From: Symbiodinium natans
Taxonomy: Eukaryota; Sar; Dinophyceae; Suessiales; Symbiodiniaceae
DNA length: 14,000 bases
NCBI GenBank assembly: GCA_905221605.1
Contig: CAJNDS010002614.1
Span: 156,001 to 170,000 of the forward strand
Reading direction: 5' to 3'
Each line of letters begins with the position of its first letter. Position 1 is the first letter of the stretch. The position numbers and the translations under genes are program-made. Of the stretch, positions 6,660 to 14,000 are shown one piece after another. Below the pieces are notes generated by a model that saw nothing but the letters and a program-made list of their open reading frames with translations, searched no databases and was not told the origin of the DNA.

Positions 6660-6977
6660 GTGCTGGGACCTGTCTGCTTTGCTCTTTCAGGTCAGTTTCC
6701 TGTGTGTCTTGTGGGTTTCAATGCGAGGAACCCAAGCGCAGCCAAGCGCGCAGAGCTCCGCAGAGGGCTTATTAGCAGCCCTTTGGTAGCAAAGATGATT
6801 TGCGGAGGCGGCTCTGTTTTTTTCATCGTGGAGAAGACATGTTGCCTTGAATGCCTTGATGATGAGGAGAGTGATGGAGTGATGCGCCAGTTGCACGAGA
6901 TCTCGTGCAGCATGCAGCAGCTAAGTGCTTCGCAGCGCAGAGATGCGCATCGTACTTTGGCGTCAAAGAAGTTTTGA
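6660..6977 (+). CDS. Small hypothetical frame downstream of SmD3
   Basis: This open frame ends at TGA 6975-6977. Part of it looks protein-like: GFNARNPSAAKRAELRRG, then CLECLDDEESDGVMRQLHE and SASQRRDAHRTLASKKF. The first in-frame ATG is at 6795, giving about 60 residues. Alternatively the piece after ctctttcag (AG at 6689-6690) is a terminal exon. A minus-strand frame (6692-7018) overlaps. No domain was recognised; it could be an old coding fragment or chance. Confidence 0.25.
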   Translation: MLGPVCFALSGQFPVCLVGFNARNPSAAKRAELRRGLISSPLVAKMICGGGSVFFIVEKTCCLECLDDEESDGVMRQLHEISCSMQQLSASQRRDAHRTLASKKF

Positions 6978-7577
6978 CTGACAAGACAACCCCAAATCGC
7001 TGACCGAGCGCTGTGCACTTATTAAGATGGCCGTCAGTAGCGTGTGCATGAGTCTGATGCCTTGACAGCTCAGCTACTCATACTGGACCCCATCTGCCCA
7101 TCTGCATACCGACAGCAGCTAGCGCCCAGCTGTAACTAGCTTTGCAGATGCTCAGCCACTGGCGATATCCATCTGGTAGCCACCGTCCAAGAAAGGGGCA
7201 TGGAGCCCTGACACAGTTGTAGAATGCCGCAAAGCGCTGCAAGCAAAAACAATGCTTGAGGCGGGTGAAGGGCCCCAAAATGCCCCAAAGACGTGACCAC
7301 TGGAATTGGAATGTTTGTTGTCTTGAATATATTGACTGCCAGGGCCATTTTTGATTGTTATCGTGTTTGCAGATCTCAGTTTTGCGTGTGTCGCGTGCAT
7401 CAAGCTGCTTGGTGGAACATATTCCAGATAAGCATGCGCAGAACATGAAGGAACCAAGCACCGCTCCCCAGAACAATGGAGTGAGGCCGTGTGCCGGAAT
7501 CTCAAGTGAGACTCTAGCCTAGCTTGGTCATCAGCAGCATTGGGATCCCTAAAACTTCGTGGATGCCGGCGTAGCCC
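6978..7577. other. Spacer between SmD3 and Ctf4 genes
   Basis: Only minus-strand frames of 70-132 codons are open here, and none has a recognisable domain. I see no TATA box or other familiar promoter element, as expected for dinoflagellates, whose promoters are poorly defined. An in-frame TAG at 7572-7574 immediately precedes the Ctf4 start codon. The 3' end of SmD3 and the trans-splice acceptor for Ctf4 should lie here but cannot be placed with confidence. Confidence 0.5.
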
Positions 7578-10500
7578 ATGGGCATGGAGAACGCTGAGCA
7601 GGGCTCCGCAACGAGTGCCTCAGCCACTGGATGCCCAGAGGCTTCCGCAACGGGGTCCGAGGCTGTGCCGACCTCGCAGACGACCTCGCAGGCGACCTCG
7701 CAAGCGACTTCGCAGGCGGCTTTGCAGCCGGCAGCCCATGGCAAGGGGATCTGCGAAGCTTTGTACCTTTCAGCTGATGGACGGCTTCTCACCACAGGGG
7801 CCGATGGCCGACTGGCATGTCAAGAGACACAGAAGGGTCAGAAGGATGAAGGATTGGGGATTCCTGCTTCATCTACTTCCATGTCTAGAAGTTGGGCACA
7901 GAAGATCTCACACAGCCTCCGAGTGACCGCAGCTGCAGTTTCGAGCGATGCGCGGATGCTGGCAGTAGCTGAAGAGACCAGTGCCGGATTTCAGGCATGG
8001 GTTCATCTTCTCGATTCCAAGGGGCGTGTGGTACATGACCAGAAGCCCCGAATTGCTGGTAGGTTCACTTTAGACATCCGGCATCTGTCCTGGCACGCGA
8101 GTTTGCCTTACCTTTGCATCGCGACCGACGATGGCAAGGTGGATCTCTGGTCTGAAGCCTCAAGTTCCACAGCGACGGGGTCCTCAGCGCCGCCTGGGTC
8201 CTCCAGGAAGCAGGTCTTCAAGGGCGGAGGTTCCTCGGGCGGTGTTCGGTGCGCTTTCCTGGACCACAAGGCCGAGCGGATAGCCGCAGCCTTCTCTTCT
8301 GGGGAGCTCGTGGTGCTCGATGTGAGCTCCTCTACCGAGCAGTATCGTGCGAAGATCTGGAACAAGTGCGTCGGCTCGGAGCGGCTTCTCATGGCATGGG
8401 ATCCGAGCGGCCGCTCGGCAAAGCATGCAAAGCCGTGCTTTCGTGTTTGATGTATAAAAGTTTAAAGTTGTCCTTGCCTCGATGGTTGGCACATGTTGGC
8501 ACACAGGCGACTATCTGGCGCTGCCGGGGCATATGCCCCTGACCTGGCTTCTCACTTTCCGACAAAGGATGCCAAGTGTTTCTTTGTTGTCTCGTCTACT
8601 AGCCCTTTTATTGTCCAAGGTCTGTCCGGCTCCTGCCGAGAAATTTCAGCAAGGAGATGGTGCAGCTGGAAGGCTGCTGACCGGCTCCCAGTGTGACCTT
8701 TGTTGCTATTCTGCAAATTGCTTCAGGCGGCCACCGCTTCTCCACGACGATGACCTCATGGTCTCTGCCCTGCAAACAATGTGCACATGTTACAGCCATA
8801 GGCTGAACCGTAGCAGCGTGGGCTACAGCCGGAGGTCTCCATCAGGGCACGTTCTGGTCAGCGCATGTGCAGAGGCATGGGCATGGCACTGGGTGAGATG
8901 CTAACGCCCACGATCTCTGCCAAATTACTGACGTGTTCTTTACAGCCTTCTACTGGGATTTGGCGCAGGCTGTGGCGGTCTGGACTCAGCACCGCCTGTG
9001 CCGAGTCATCCGCTTCACGGTGGGCGGCTCGACCCTGCTTGCAGCGTTCGGAAGTATCGTGTGCTTTGTCGTGCGCTTTGTCGTGCACTTTCTTGTTGTG
9101 CTCTGAAAGGTGGAGCCGTCCAGCATTGTGTGCGTGCCTGAGACTGGCTTTGACTAGCTGTGTCACCAGTCACTCCCTTTGGTTTTCCAGTACACATAAT
9201 GGGTTCAGGGTAGCGAGCCATCAACTGAGAAGCTGGGGGGCACATCTTTCAGGTGGGGCGGATGTGACTTCATCGCCGTTGGCACGCAGGCACCATCGGT
9301 TGTGATGCAGCCATTGTCGGGAAGAGTTTCGCCCCTAAGTATTGTGTCCCCTGCACTCCCTGAAGCCTGATCTTCAGGCTGGACATTTCGCCCACCTGCA
9401 GGCACTGGAAGTGGTGATGGCACTCCAAGTCGTCCCTGAGCGCGTGGGCGTAGAGAGAGAAGGTGCTGGATCAAGGGCAAGAAGGAAAGGAACGGGAGAA
9501 AGGATCTGCAGGCACCTAAGCGCGTGGACAGCTTGTGAAAGGATGCGAAAGGCTTTCATGCTGCGTACCATGGCAATCCATGACGTGCTGGTGCCGAAGA
9601 AACCCAGGACACCCCCACAAACGACCACGAGATCAAAACGGCGGACGTCTCGCGAGCAGACGTTCCTCAGACGGATGTGCAGGCAGGGAGGGCAGCTTGG
9701 CATGCTGTGTGAATGGCGCTGTTCAGCGACTTTCCTGAAGTCTCTGTTCGAACCCGCGTCACGCCTTCGGCAGGTGGAGCAAGCAGGCGAAGACTCACAA
9801 GTCTCCCAGGCCTCGCTCGAGGCACCCGAGACCTCCCAAAGCTCAAGGTTGCATGATCTGGAGAAGGCCGGAACTTCCGGAACGGGAGCCCGAAAGGTGC
9901 AGCTACGGTTTCAGCCAGGGGCCACGCTGAAGGGACGCCGGCGCTTCCTAGCTTGGAACGGTTGCGGCGCCCTGAAGCTGATGCTGCCGAGCCCCCGGCC
10001 GCAGCGGCCGGGCATGAGACCGGGCTCGAGGGCCTTGAAGTTCGAAAAGTCTGAAGGGTCTCAAGGCGGGGGTCACCTGGGTCACATGGGTCACGGAGCC
10101 CATGTGGATGTGGACTACTACCGCAGGAAAGACAAGTCGAGCGTGCGAAGCTTCAAGATTGAGGAGAACGTCGAGCTGGGCGCGATCGGCCCAGATCTGT
10201 TCGCTCTGGTTAGCAATGCGTGTGGAAACTCGACAGTTGTGGTCCATGTGGCCAGTCCTTGGCAGCAAGCCTGCTTCCGGCACACATTGGACAGCAGTGA
10301 AAGAGCTGAAGCGTTGGCGCTCAGCAGTTCCTTTGTGGCTGTGGTTGTGTCACCTCAGCGTTTCCTGCGAATTTATACGCCAAGCTTTGTTCCCATCGGT
10401 GTTGTGTCGCTCGCTGGTGACGTCGTATCGATGGTCGCGCATGAGGACTTGCTACTCGTCGTGTATCAGCGGAAGCCACGGAGGGAGCCCAATCTCCGCT

Positions 10501-11204
10501 ACATGATTCTGAATGTCGTCAGGAAGGAGAAGCTCCACACAGGGTTGCTGCCGCTGTCCCCGTGGTCCACGCTGAAGTGGATCGGCTTCAGCATCGAAGC
10601 GCAGCCGCTGAGCCTTGACTCGCAGGGAGTTCTGCGGATGTTGGCCCTGGGTGGGTCTGCGGCTGGGTCTGCGGCTGGGTTCGGTGGCAGCTGGATCCCA
10701 GTGGCAGAGCTCGGAGCAGACGGGCTATGGCCAGTGCAAGCCGAAGAGGGAGCCTTGAGCTGTGTCGAGCTGGCAAGTGGCCTGGAGCCAAAGGCTGGCT
10801 CCTCCTACCGCTTCAAGGTTCTTCCCTTCAAGCTTCCGCTGAACGACAGCGACAGCCCCTTCCATGGGCCAGACGGGCCCGAATCCTTCCTGCGCCAGGG
10901 TCTGCTTGCCAGCCACTGGGCCCAAGCGATAGAACTTGGCCTCCTACCAAAGCAAAAACGAGGGCCAAGTCGGCAATCGGCGCTGAAGCTTCTGCAGTTT
11001 TTCCTCGATGCCAAAGAGGAGGAGCTTGCCAAGGACGTGGCGATACACTTTCTGTCAGAAGGCAAGGCAGTTTTAGCTGCATCGGAGTCTGGCGATTTGG
11101 CCGCTCAGCTGACTGCATTGACTGCACTCACCAAGCGCACCAAAGATTCCAAAGGTTCCGCGGGCGCCTCCGGAAAGGCCACAAAATTCCGGAAACTGGG
11201 CTAG
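7578..11204 (+). CDS. WDHD1: Ctf4/WDHD1 (AND-1, Mcl1) replisome hub protein, spliced
   Basis: Ctf4 trimers tether CMG helicase to polymerase alpha-primase and act in sister-chromatid cohesion in the nucleus. Exon 1 (7578-8409) starts MGMENAEQG, just after an in-frame TAG at 7572, then carries a Ser/Thr/Gln/Ala repeat and WD40 strands (YLSADGRLLTTGADGRL, CIATDDGKVDLWSE, GELVVLDVSS, AWDPSG). Exon 2 (8507-8546) continues DYLALPGHMPLT, aligning with the LAWQP-G-LLAIP strand of WDHD1. Tentative WD40 exons lie at about 8835-8866 (WSPSGHVLVSA), 8946-9036 (AVAVWTQHRLCRV) and from 9253 (GGCDFIAVGTQ). The last long exon runs from about 9774 to the TAG at 11202. It holds the SepB/Mcl1-mid domain: RRFLAWNGCGALKL, VVSLAGDVVSMVAHEDLLLV, PLSPWSTLKWIGFS, LDSQGVLRMLALGG, WIPVAELG and LPFKLPL. 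C-terminal helices follow. There is no C-terminal HMG box as in animal WDHD1. The product is about 840 residues. The exon 9253 to 9774 connection is unresolved. Confidence 0.93.
7671..7730 (+). repeat. Coding 12-bp tandem repeat (TSQA)
   Basis: Five 12-base units (acctcgcagacg, acctcgcaggcg, acctcgcaagcg, acttcgcaggcg, and the diverged gctttgcagccg) encode TSQTTSQATSQATSQAALQP near the N terminus of the Ctf4 homologue. The repeat precedes the first WD40 strand, so it is probably a disordered, length-variable leader. Substitutions are mostly at third positions or give conservative changes, which fits selection on the protein. Confidence 0.9.
8410..8506 (+). other. Ctf4 intron 1 (GC-AG, 97 nt)
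   Basis: The exon ends gatccgagcg and the intron starts gccgct; it ends ggcacacag before gcgactat. The join restores a GGC glycine codon, giving AWDPSG-DYLALPG, a WD40 strand pair matching AWQP-SG-LLAIP of WDHD1. Without splicing the frame stops at 8448. A 10-bp tandem (gttggcacat, gttggcacac) abuts the acceptor at 8486-8505. Confidence 0.75.
8547..8834 (+). other. Tentative Ctf4 intron 2 (GC-AG, 288 nt)
   Basis: Splicing acctg|gcttct to ccggag|gtctcc makes TGG TCT CCA, giving LTWSPSGHVLVS, a classic WD40 strand matching WSPCGQYLAAG of WDHD1. However, the homologue has about 30 more residues between these strands, so a small exon may be missed inside. One candidate is between acaaag (AG at 8565-8566) and ccaag|gtctgt near 8618, reading DAKCFFVVSSTSPFIVQ. 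Confidence 0.45.
9058..9093 (+). repeat. Tandem repeat tg(t/c)gctttgtcg in a Ctf4 intron
   Basis: Three consecutive 12-base units (cgtgtgctttgt, cgtgcgctttgt, cgtgcactttct) sit in the proposed intron between 9037 and 9252. They lie outside predicted coding sequence. Likely simple slippage. Confidence 0.75.
9994..10012 (+). repeat. Near-perfect GC palindrome in Ctf4 coding exon
   Basis: cccggccgc and gcggccggg form 9-bp perfect arms around a single A. In frame it encodes part of PSPRPQRPG, inside a Pro/Arg/Gly segment that lies between two conserved SepB strands and is longer than in animal homologues. It could form a very stable hairpin in DNA or mRNA. Confidence 0.85.
10650..10682 (+). repeat. 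Coding 12-bp tandem repeat (GSAA)
   Basis: ggtctgcggctg occurs twice in a row, followed by a partial third copy (ggttcggtggc), encoding GSAAGSAAGFGGS. It sits in the loop between LDSQGVLRMLALG and SWIPVAEL, where WDHD1 has a short variable loop, so the insertion is structurally tolerable. Confidence 0.85.
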
Positions 11205-12660
11205 CATGGCTAGCCAGCGCAGTATGCGCAACGGGGTGTACAGGAGTCGTCTGTTGTGTTGGGGAGACACAGGTGCTGACTCTGAGACCATAAAGGGGGC
11301 AAGCGGCAGCGCGCACGGGCGTCCTGCATGCTGAGTACGATGTGGTGGTACGTTCTCCGAGTAGCATAATATAGTATGGTATGGGGCCTCACCGTGTGAA
11401 AGATGCAGCCTGACGGAGCGCATGCAGAAGCCCTTTTATGAAACGGCTTCATGAAGTTTTCTGTTGTTCCTCTAAGGTTCTTGTGCTGAGGCGGCGGCTT
11501 GCTTGCCGTAGTTTGCAGCCCATCCGCCACATCCGCCACGGTCTGCCTGCTCAAAAAGTCGCGAAAGCGCACGCTGATAGTAAGCCCAAGCTCAGGCTTA
11601 TCAGGGTTCAGGGAGCCAAGGGGCAGGCAGGCATGAAAAGCAACAGGAGCGTATTGCCTTGATAGATCCCTGAATGGCTTGAACGGTTGATTAGTTGAAT
11701 CCCGACAAAAGTATTTGATAGTTCTACCACCAAGACGCCATGGCCTTGGCACTTCCGGGCCAAGAAGGGGCGCCGAAATGGTCCCAGCCTCAGCTCCTGA
11801 AAGCCCCATAACCCGCAAACGCCACAAATCCTTTGCCTTTTATAAGCCCAAGGTTCTTGGACGACCTCAAAAAGCAGCCCAAGAGTCTCACCAACACCAC
11901 CTGCGAGTTGCGTGTCATGGGCACTGACGAGGACCCGTGGCTTCCAGGGTTTAGGATCCATCCGGTTCCTATTCCTGTCTGCCTGAAGCTTGTCCTGCAG
12001 GTCCTCGTATGTCCCGTCAAGCAGAGCACCACCGTCCGCAACTTGTGGTGTGCCTTGCAGCATCTTGTCACATAGCATCGCAAGACCCCCTGCGTTGGTT
12101 CTCACTACACAGGTTTTCGAGATCAAGATGTTCTTGGCGATGAAGCTCCCGGCCCCAGAAATCCGCGACACAGCGGAGAGCGGGTCATTCTGTCGCGTTG
12201 TCGTTATTACATTTATTACATTCTTGACACATCCTTCCAGGTTGGGATGCGATCCCGGCATCATGAGCGTGATCATGAAGCAGGCAGGAGTGCTGAAGAT
12301 GTGCCAAAATTTTGAGACGACTGAACACACCTGAAACCGGTGCACAGGGCTGCTCCTGGCGCGCCCAGGCTGATTCAGAGGAGAGCTGGCGTTGCGGGCC
12401 GACCATCCTGTGCTCAGTCTATTTGCAATTGACACGCTGTGCAGGAAATAGCTCGGAAGGTGCACGTCAAGGGCATCAAGTCCTTCAAGCGTGAAAAGCA
12501 TAAGTGGCCGACAGCTTAAAGTGCATCTTGGATTTGATTCCGTCTTCGAGCCACAATGAAGTTCCACTAGCCTGTTTTCTTGTTGCTCAGGCCCAACCCC
12601 ATCGCCATCATAGGCACGGGCCACGCGGGACTTCGGCAGGCAGTGACAGGGCAGTGAGTT
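11205..12660. other. Region downstream of Ctf4, no confident gene
   Basis: The 3' end of the Ctf4 transcript should lie in the first few hundred bases, but no polyadenylation signal can be assigned. A 338-codon minus-strand frame occupies 11608-12624 and is listed separately. Plus-strand frames over the same DNA (11833-12075, 11990-12334) are also open and partly protein-like (FYKPKVLGRPQKAAQES), so the coding strand is undecided. Confidence 0.4.
11608..12624 (-). CDS. Long minus-strand open frame, hypothetical
   Basis: 338 codons without a stop form the longest frame in the window outside Ctf4. The central portion is the most protein-like (TCVVRTNAGGLAMLCDKML, GGALLDGTYEDLQDKLQADR, TQLAGGVGETLGLLFEVVQ); both ends look random. 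If real it would be transcribed against its neighbours and contain introns. No family was recognised. GC-rich DNA gives long chance frames, and the opposite strand is also open. Confidence 0.22.
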   Translation of the reverse strand: MARAYDGDGVGPEQQENRLVELHCGSKTESNPRCTLSCRPLMLFTLEGLDALDVHLPSYFLHSVSIANRLSTGWSARNASSPLNQPGRARSSPVHRFQVCSVVSKFWHIFSTPACFMITLMMPGSHPNLEGCVKNVINVITTTRQNDPLSAVSRISGAGSFIAKNILISKTCVVRTNAGGLAMLCDKMLQGTPQVADGGALLDGTYEDLQDKLQADRNRNRMDPKPWKPRVLVSAHDTQLAGGVGETLGLLFEVVQEPWAYKRQRICGVCGLWGFQELRLGPFRRPFLARKCQGHGVLVVELSNTFVGIQLINRSSHSGIYQGNTLLLLFMPACPLAP

Positions 12661-12668
12661 CGGCGACT

Positions 12669-12712
12669 CATTGAGAGAAGGTCATCCGAATTCGAACGTC
12701 ATCCTCTCAATG
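12669..12712. repeat. Inverted repeat with 9-bp perfect arms
   Basis: cattgagag at 12669-12677 pairs exactly with ctctcaatg at 12704-12712 around a 26-base loop. The loop itself contains the palindrome cgaattcg and a direct repeat gtcatcc. It lies at the upstream edge of a protein-like open frame. Role unknown. Confidence 0.7.
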
Positions 12713-12848
12713 TTTCTGGGTTGTCGAGGCCATGTTCTTCATAAAGCACAAGGAGTTCAACTTTGTCGTCTACGACCGGAAGGCTTCCCAGCACGCTGTC
12801 ATGCAACACTTGTCTGGTGCGAGTGGGTTAGCCTGGAATGACCAGTGA
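12675..12848 (+). CDS. Candidate exon, unrecognised (WVVEAMFFIKHKEFNF)
   Basis: Open for 57 codons between stops. The core reads CFWVVEAMFFIKHKEFNF then VVYDRKASQHAVMQHLSG, with mixed hydrophobic and charged residues typical of real protein and good codon variety. An ATG lies at 12732. A GT donor-like site (tctg|gtgcgagt) follows at about 12817. The family is not recognised. It may belong with the exon-like segments further right on the same strand. Confidence 0.35.
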   Translation, partial: EKVIRIRTSSSQCFWVVEAMFFIKHKEFNFVVYDRKASQHAVMQHLSGASGLAWNDQ

Positions 12849-12942
12849 AGAGCAACATGCCACATGCTGGGAAGGCCCTGGTCGGAGGCACGTCCTGGAT
12901 CGACCAGGCGAGGCAGCGAGACTGTCCGAAGCTGCGCTAGGG

Positions 12943-12969
12943 TTCATGGATGTTCATGGATGTTCATGG
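12943..12969 (+). repeat. 10-bp tandem repeat (ttcatggatg)
   Basis: Two exact units plus seven bases of a third (ttcatggatg, ttcatggatg, ttcatgg). It follows a cgctag acceptor-like site at 12940. Because the unit is not a multiple of three, each copy is read in a different frame. Confidence 0.9.
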
Positions 12970-13101
12970 TTTGTGCGTTGTATCAAGGCCAACACCACGT
13001 CCAAGCTTCAAACAGAGCTTGGGACGTACCACCTGCAATACGACGAGGCACTGTCCCATGGCCCCGAAAGGCACAGCACTGACGTGGCGCGATGTGGCTA
13101 A
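12967..13101 (+). CDS. Candidate exon with myosin-like RCIK motif
   Basis: The frame reads WFVRCIKANTTSK, then LQTELGTYHLQYDEALSHG, to a TAA at 13099-13101. Known: myosin motor domains carry a conserved [HY]F[VI]RCIKPN segment just before the converter; the match here is eight residues, with A for P. No other myosin motif (P-loop, switch II, IQ) was found in the window, and what follows RCIKAN does not resemble the myosin SH1-helix region. This could be one small myosin exon or coincidence. Confidence 0.25.
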   Translation, partial: WFVRCIKANTTSKLQTELGTYHLQYDEALSHGPERHSTDVARCG

Positions 13102-13110
13102 CCTGGGCCT

Positions 13111-13488
13111 TTGGAGGACAACCCCGTGCCCCAGAACATGAGCACTTGGCCCTCGACGGAGGAGCTGTTGAAGCTTGGAGAAGAATGTGGCAGAACTTGT
13201 GGCAGAATCATCAGATGCTATAGGCTGCTGGTGTGTTTTTTGCAGTTGTTAGAGCCGTTTCCTGCGCGGGGGTTCCGTGACGGTCGTGTGCAATTCGGTC
13301 CACCCAGGAAGCATTTCCGGGAGGTCTCCGAGGAGTATGGAATCATGCCGCCAAAGCCTCGGCTCCTCGAGAAGTCTCCTCGCGAGATTCCTTCAGTCCG
13401 ATGTTCCTTACAAAACATGGGCACTCCCATGCGAGCGTGTGCTGCTGTGATGGTGCAAGTCCTCTCTGTGGAAACCCAATCCTGCTAG
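13111..13488 (+). CDS. Hypothetical open frame, 125 codons
   Basis: Starts at ATG 13111 (MEDNPVPQNMSTWPSTEELL) and continues through FRDGRVQFGPPRKHFREVSE and YGIMPPKPRLLEKSPREIP to a TAG at 13486-13488. The charged, varied composition is more protein-like than most frames here, particularly 13260-13400. A hydrophobic stretch (YRLLVCFLQLLEPF) may instead be an intron ending near tgcag at 13244. No domain was recognised. A minus-strand frame (13343-13741) overlaps the end. Confidence 0.35.
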   Translation: MEDNPVPQNMSTWPSTEELLKLGEECGRTCGRIIRCYRLLVCFLQLLEPFPARGFRDGRVQFGPPRKHFREVSEEYGIMPPKPRLLEKSPREIPSVRCSLQNMGTPMRACAAVMVQVLSVETQSC

Positions 13489-13803
13489 TAAAGCTTCTTT
13501 TGAAGATTCTCAGCACAAGCCACACCTTCATCCGTCTACAGCACCCACTGTTTGTTTGCTCTACGATGGAAGGCAGGCATGACAGGCGTACCAGCGTACC
13601 AATGCAGCACTTGCTGTTTCTGGACTTGCACCAGTCCTCCAGCTTTATGTTTGTTCTTTTCATCACGCTGCCATGTTTGCACTCAGTACTTGTTTTGTTT
13701 TGCTGGACGAATGTGGGAAGATGCTTCCGAAGTCTGAACAAATCTCCAAAATGGCCCGGGGAGATTCCCCAAACATGAACCCATTACAAGTAAGAGCACC
13801 CAG

Positions 13804-13874
13804 AGCTGAGGTACTGCAAGATGTGCACCAACATCAAGGAGATCAAGATCAAGGCCGGCACCAAGTCCGAGCAG
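13804..13874 (+). CDS. Candidate internal exon near right edge
   Basis: After gcacccag (AG at 13802-13803) the frame reads LRYCKMCTNIKEIKIKAGTK then SEQ, ending at gagcag|gtggct, a GT donor at 13875. Lysine and isoleucine alternate in a strand-like pattern, and the two cysteines are three apart (C-K-M-C), as in half a zinc knuckle. The frame is blocked upstream by TAA at 13791-13793, as expected for a spliced exon. A neighbouring frame upstream (KMLPKSEQISKMARGDSP) ends at the strong donor acaa|gtaaga at 13790, but the two are too close to be joined by one intron. Family unknown. Confidence 0.35.
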
Positions 13875-14000
13875 GTGGCTGAAGCTGGGAAGCACTTGGA
13901 GGGGCCAAGAATGCCAAGGCCACGTCAGCAGAAGCATCTGGGGGGGGGGAGGACCTGAACCCACACCATCCCACAGGCCCCCAATGCAGTAGAACCCAAC

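Noticed and set aside
7078-7505. Overlapping minus-strand frames of 70-132 codons in the SmD3-Ctf4 spacer
   Set aside because: Three shifted frames on the same DNA, no domain, unremarkable composition; treated as chance.
7564-7585. Possible relict spliced-leader sequence (gcgtagcccatggg resembles part of the dinoflagellate spliced leader ccgtagccat)
   Set aside because: Only about nine bases agree, with an extra C, and the ttttggctcaag part of the leader is absent. The similarity is too short to support a retroposed transcript, and both genes contain introns.
9342-9770. Upstream part of the 620-codon frame read as N-terminal Ctf4 coding sequence from a TTG codon
   Set aside because: The residues before about 9774 are Arg-rich and random-looking, TTG is not a plausible nuclear start, and the WD40 half lies upstream in other exons; this stretch is more likely intron plus linker.
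13683-13964. 93-codon minus-strand frame at the right end, rich in Leu, Pro and Asp
   Set aside because: It is the complement of a better plus-strand exon candidate with a clear GT donor and includes a homopolymer G run.
1-14000. tRNA, rRNA, CRISPR arrays, bacterial promoters or operons, phage or toxin genes
   Set aside because: No cloverleaf, rRNA core motif, regularly spaced repeat array or bacterial gene organisation was seen; the spliced genes are plainly eukaryotic.

Overview
This window looks like nuclear DNA of a dinoflagellate, most likely of the Symbiodinium type. No organism label was available, so this is an inference from gene architecture. Two genes can be recognised, both on the + strand. 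Both are cut by short introns, nearly all of which begin with GC (one with GA) instead of GT. Most splice points read AG|G. GC and GA donors are established features of symbiodiniacean genomes and are very rare elsewhere in this proportion. No bacterial signals, CRISPR arrays, rRNA or tRNA genes were seen.

Layout. Positions 1-316 hold two convincing exons of an unrecognised gene that enters from the left edge. Positions 317-2640 are mostly non-coding: a pyrimidine-rich tract, a degenerate GGATT repeat, a CT microsatellite and a long C-rich heptamer array (2403-2508). Positions 2668-2749 may be a terminal exon. Positions 2825-2947 form a small element with 25-bp terminal inverted repeats and an internal 17-bp direct repeat. 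Positions 3450-5450 contain several short exon-like segments on the + strand that cannot be joined reliably; one resembles the start of a formin FH2 domain.

Positions 5589-6615 are a complete gene for the core spliceosomal protein SmD3: eight exons, 130 residues. All seven introns lack a GT donor (six GC, one GA). Positions 7578-11204 are a second gene, a Ctf4/WDHD1 (AND-1, Mcl1) homologue, the replisome hub that links CMG helicase to polymerase alpha. It has an N-terminal WD40 domain spread over several exons, then one long exon carrying the SepB/Mcl1-mid domain and the C-terminal helices. Its central exon joins are only partly resolved.

Positions 11205-14000 have no recognised gene. They hold a 338-codon minus-strand open frame, a 9-bp-arm hairpin, a 10-bp tandem repeat and several exon-like + strand segments, one with a myosin-like RCIK motif. 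SmD3 and Ctf4 lie head to tail about 960 bp apart, as in the one-direction gene arrays of dinoflagellates. They serve RNA splicing and DNA replication and have no obvious functional link beyond being housekeeping genes. I found no evidence for a new multi-gene system. The most notable observation is that a spliceosome core gene depends entirely on non-GT splice donors.
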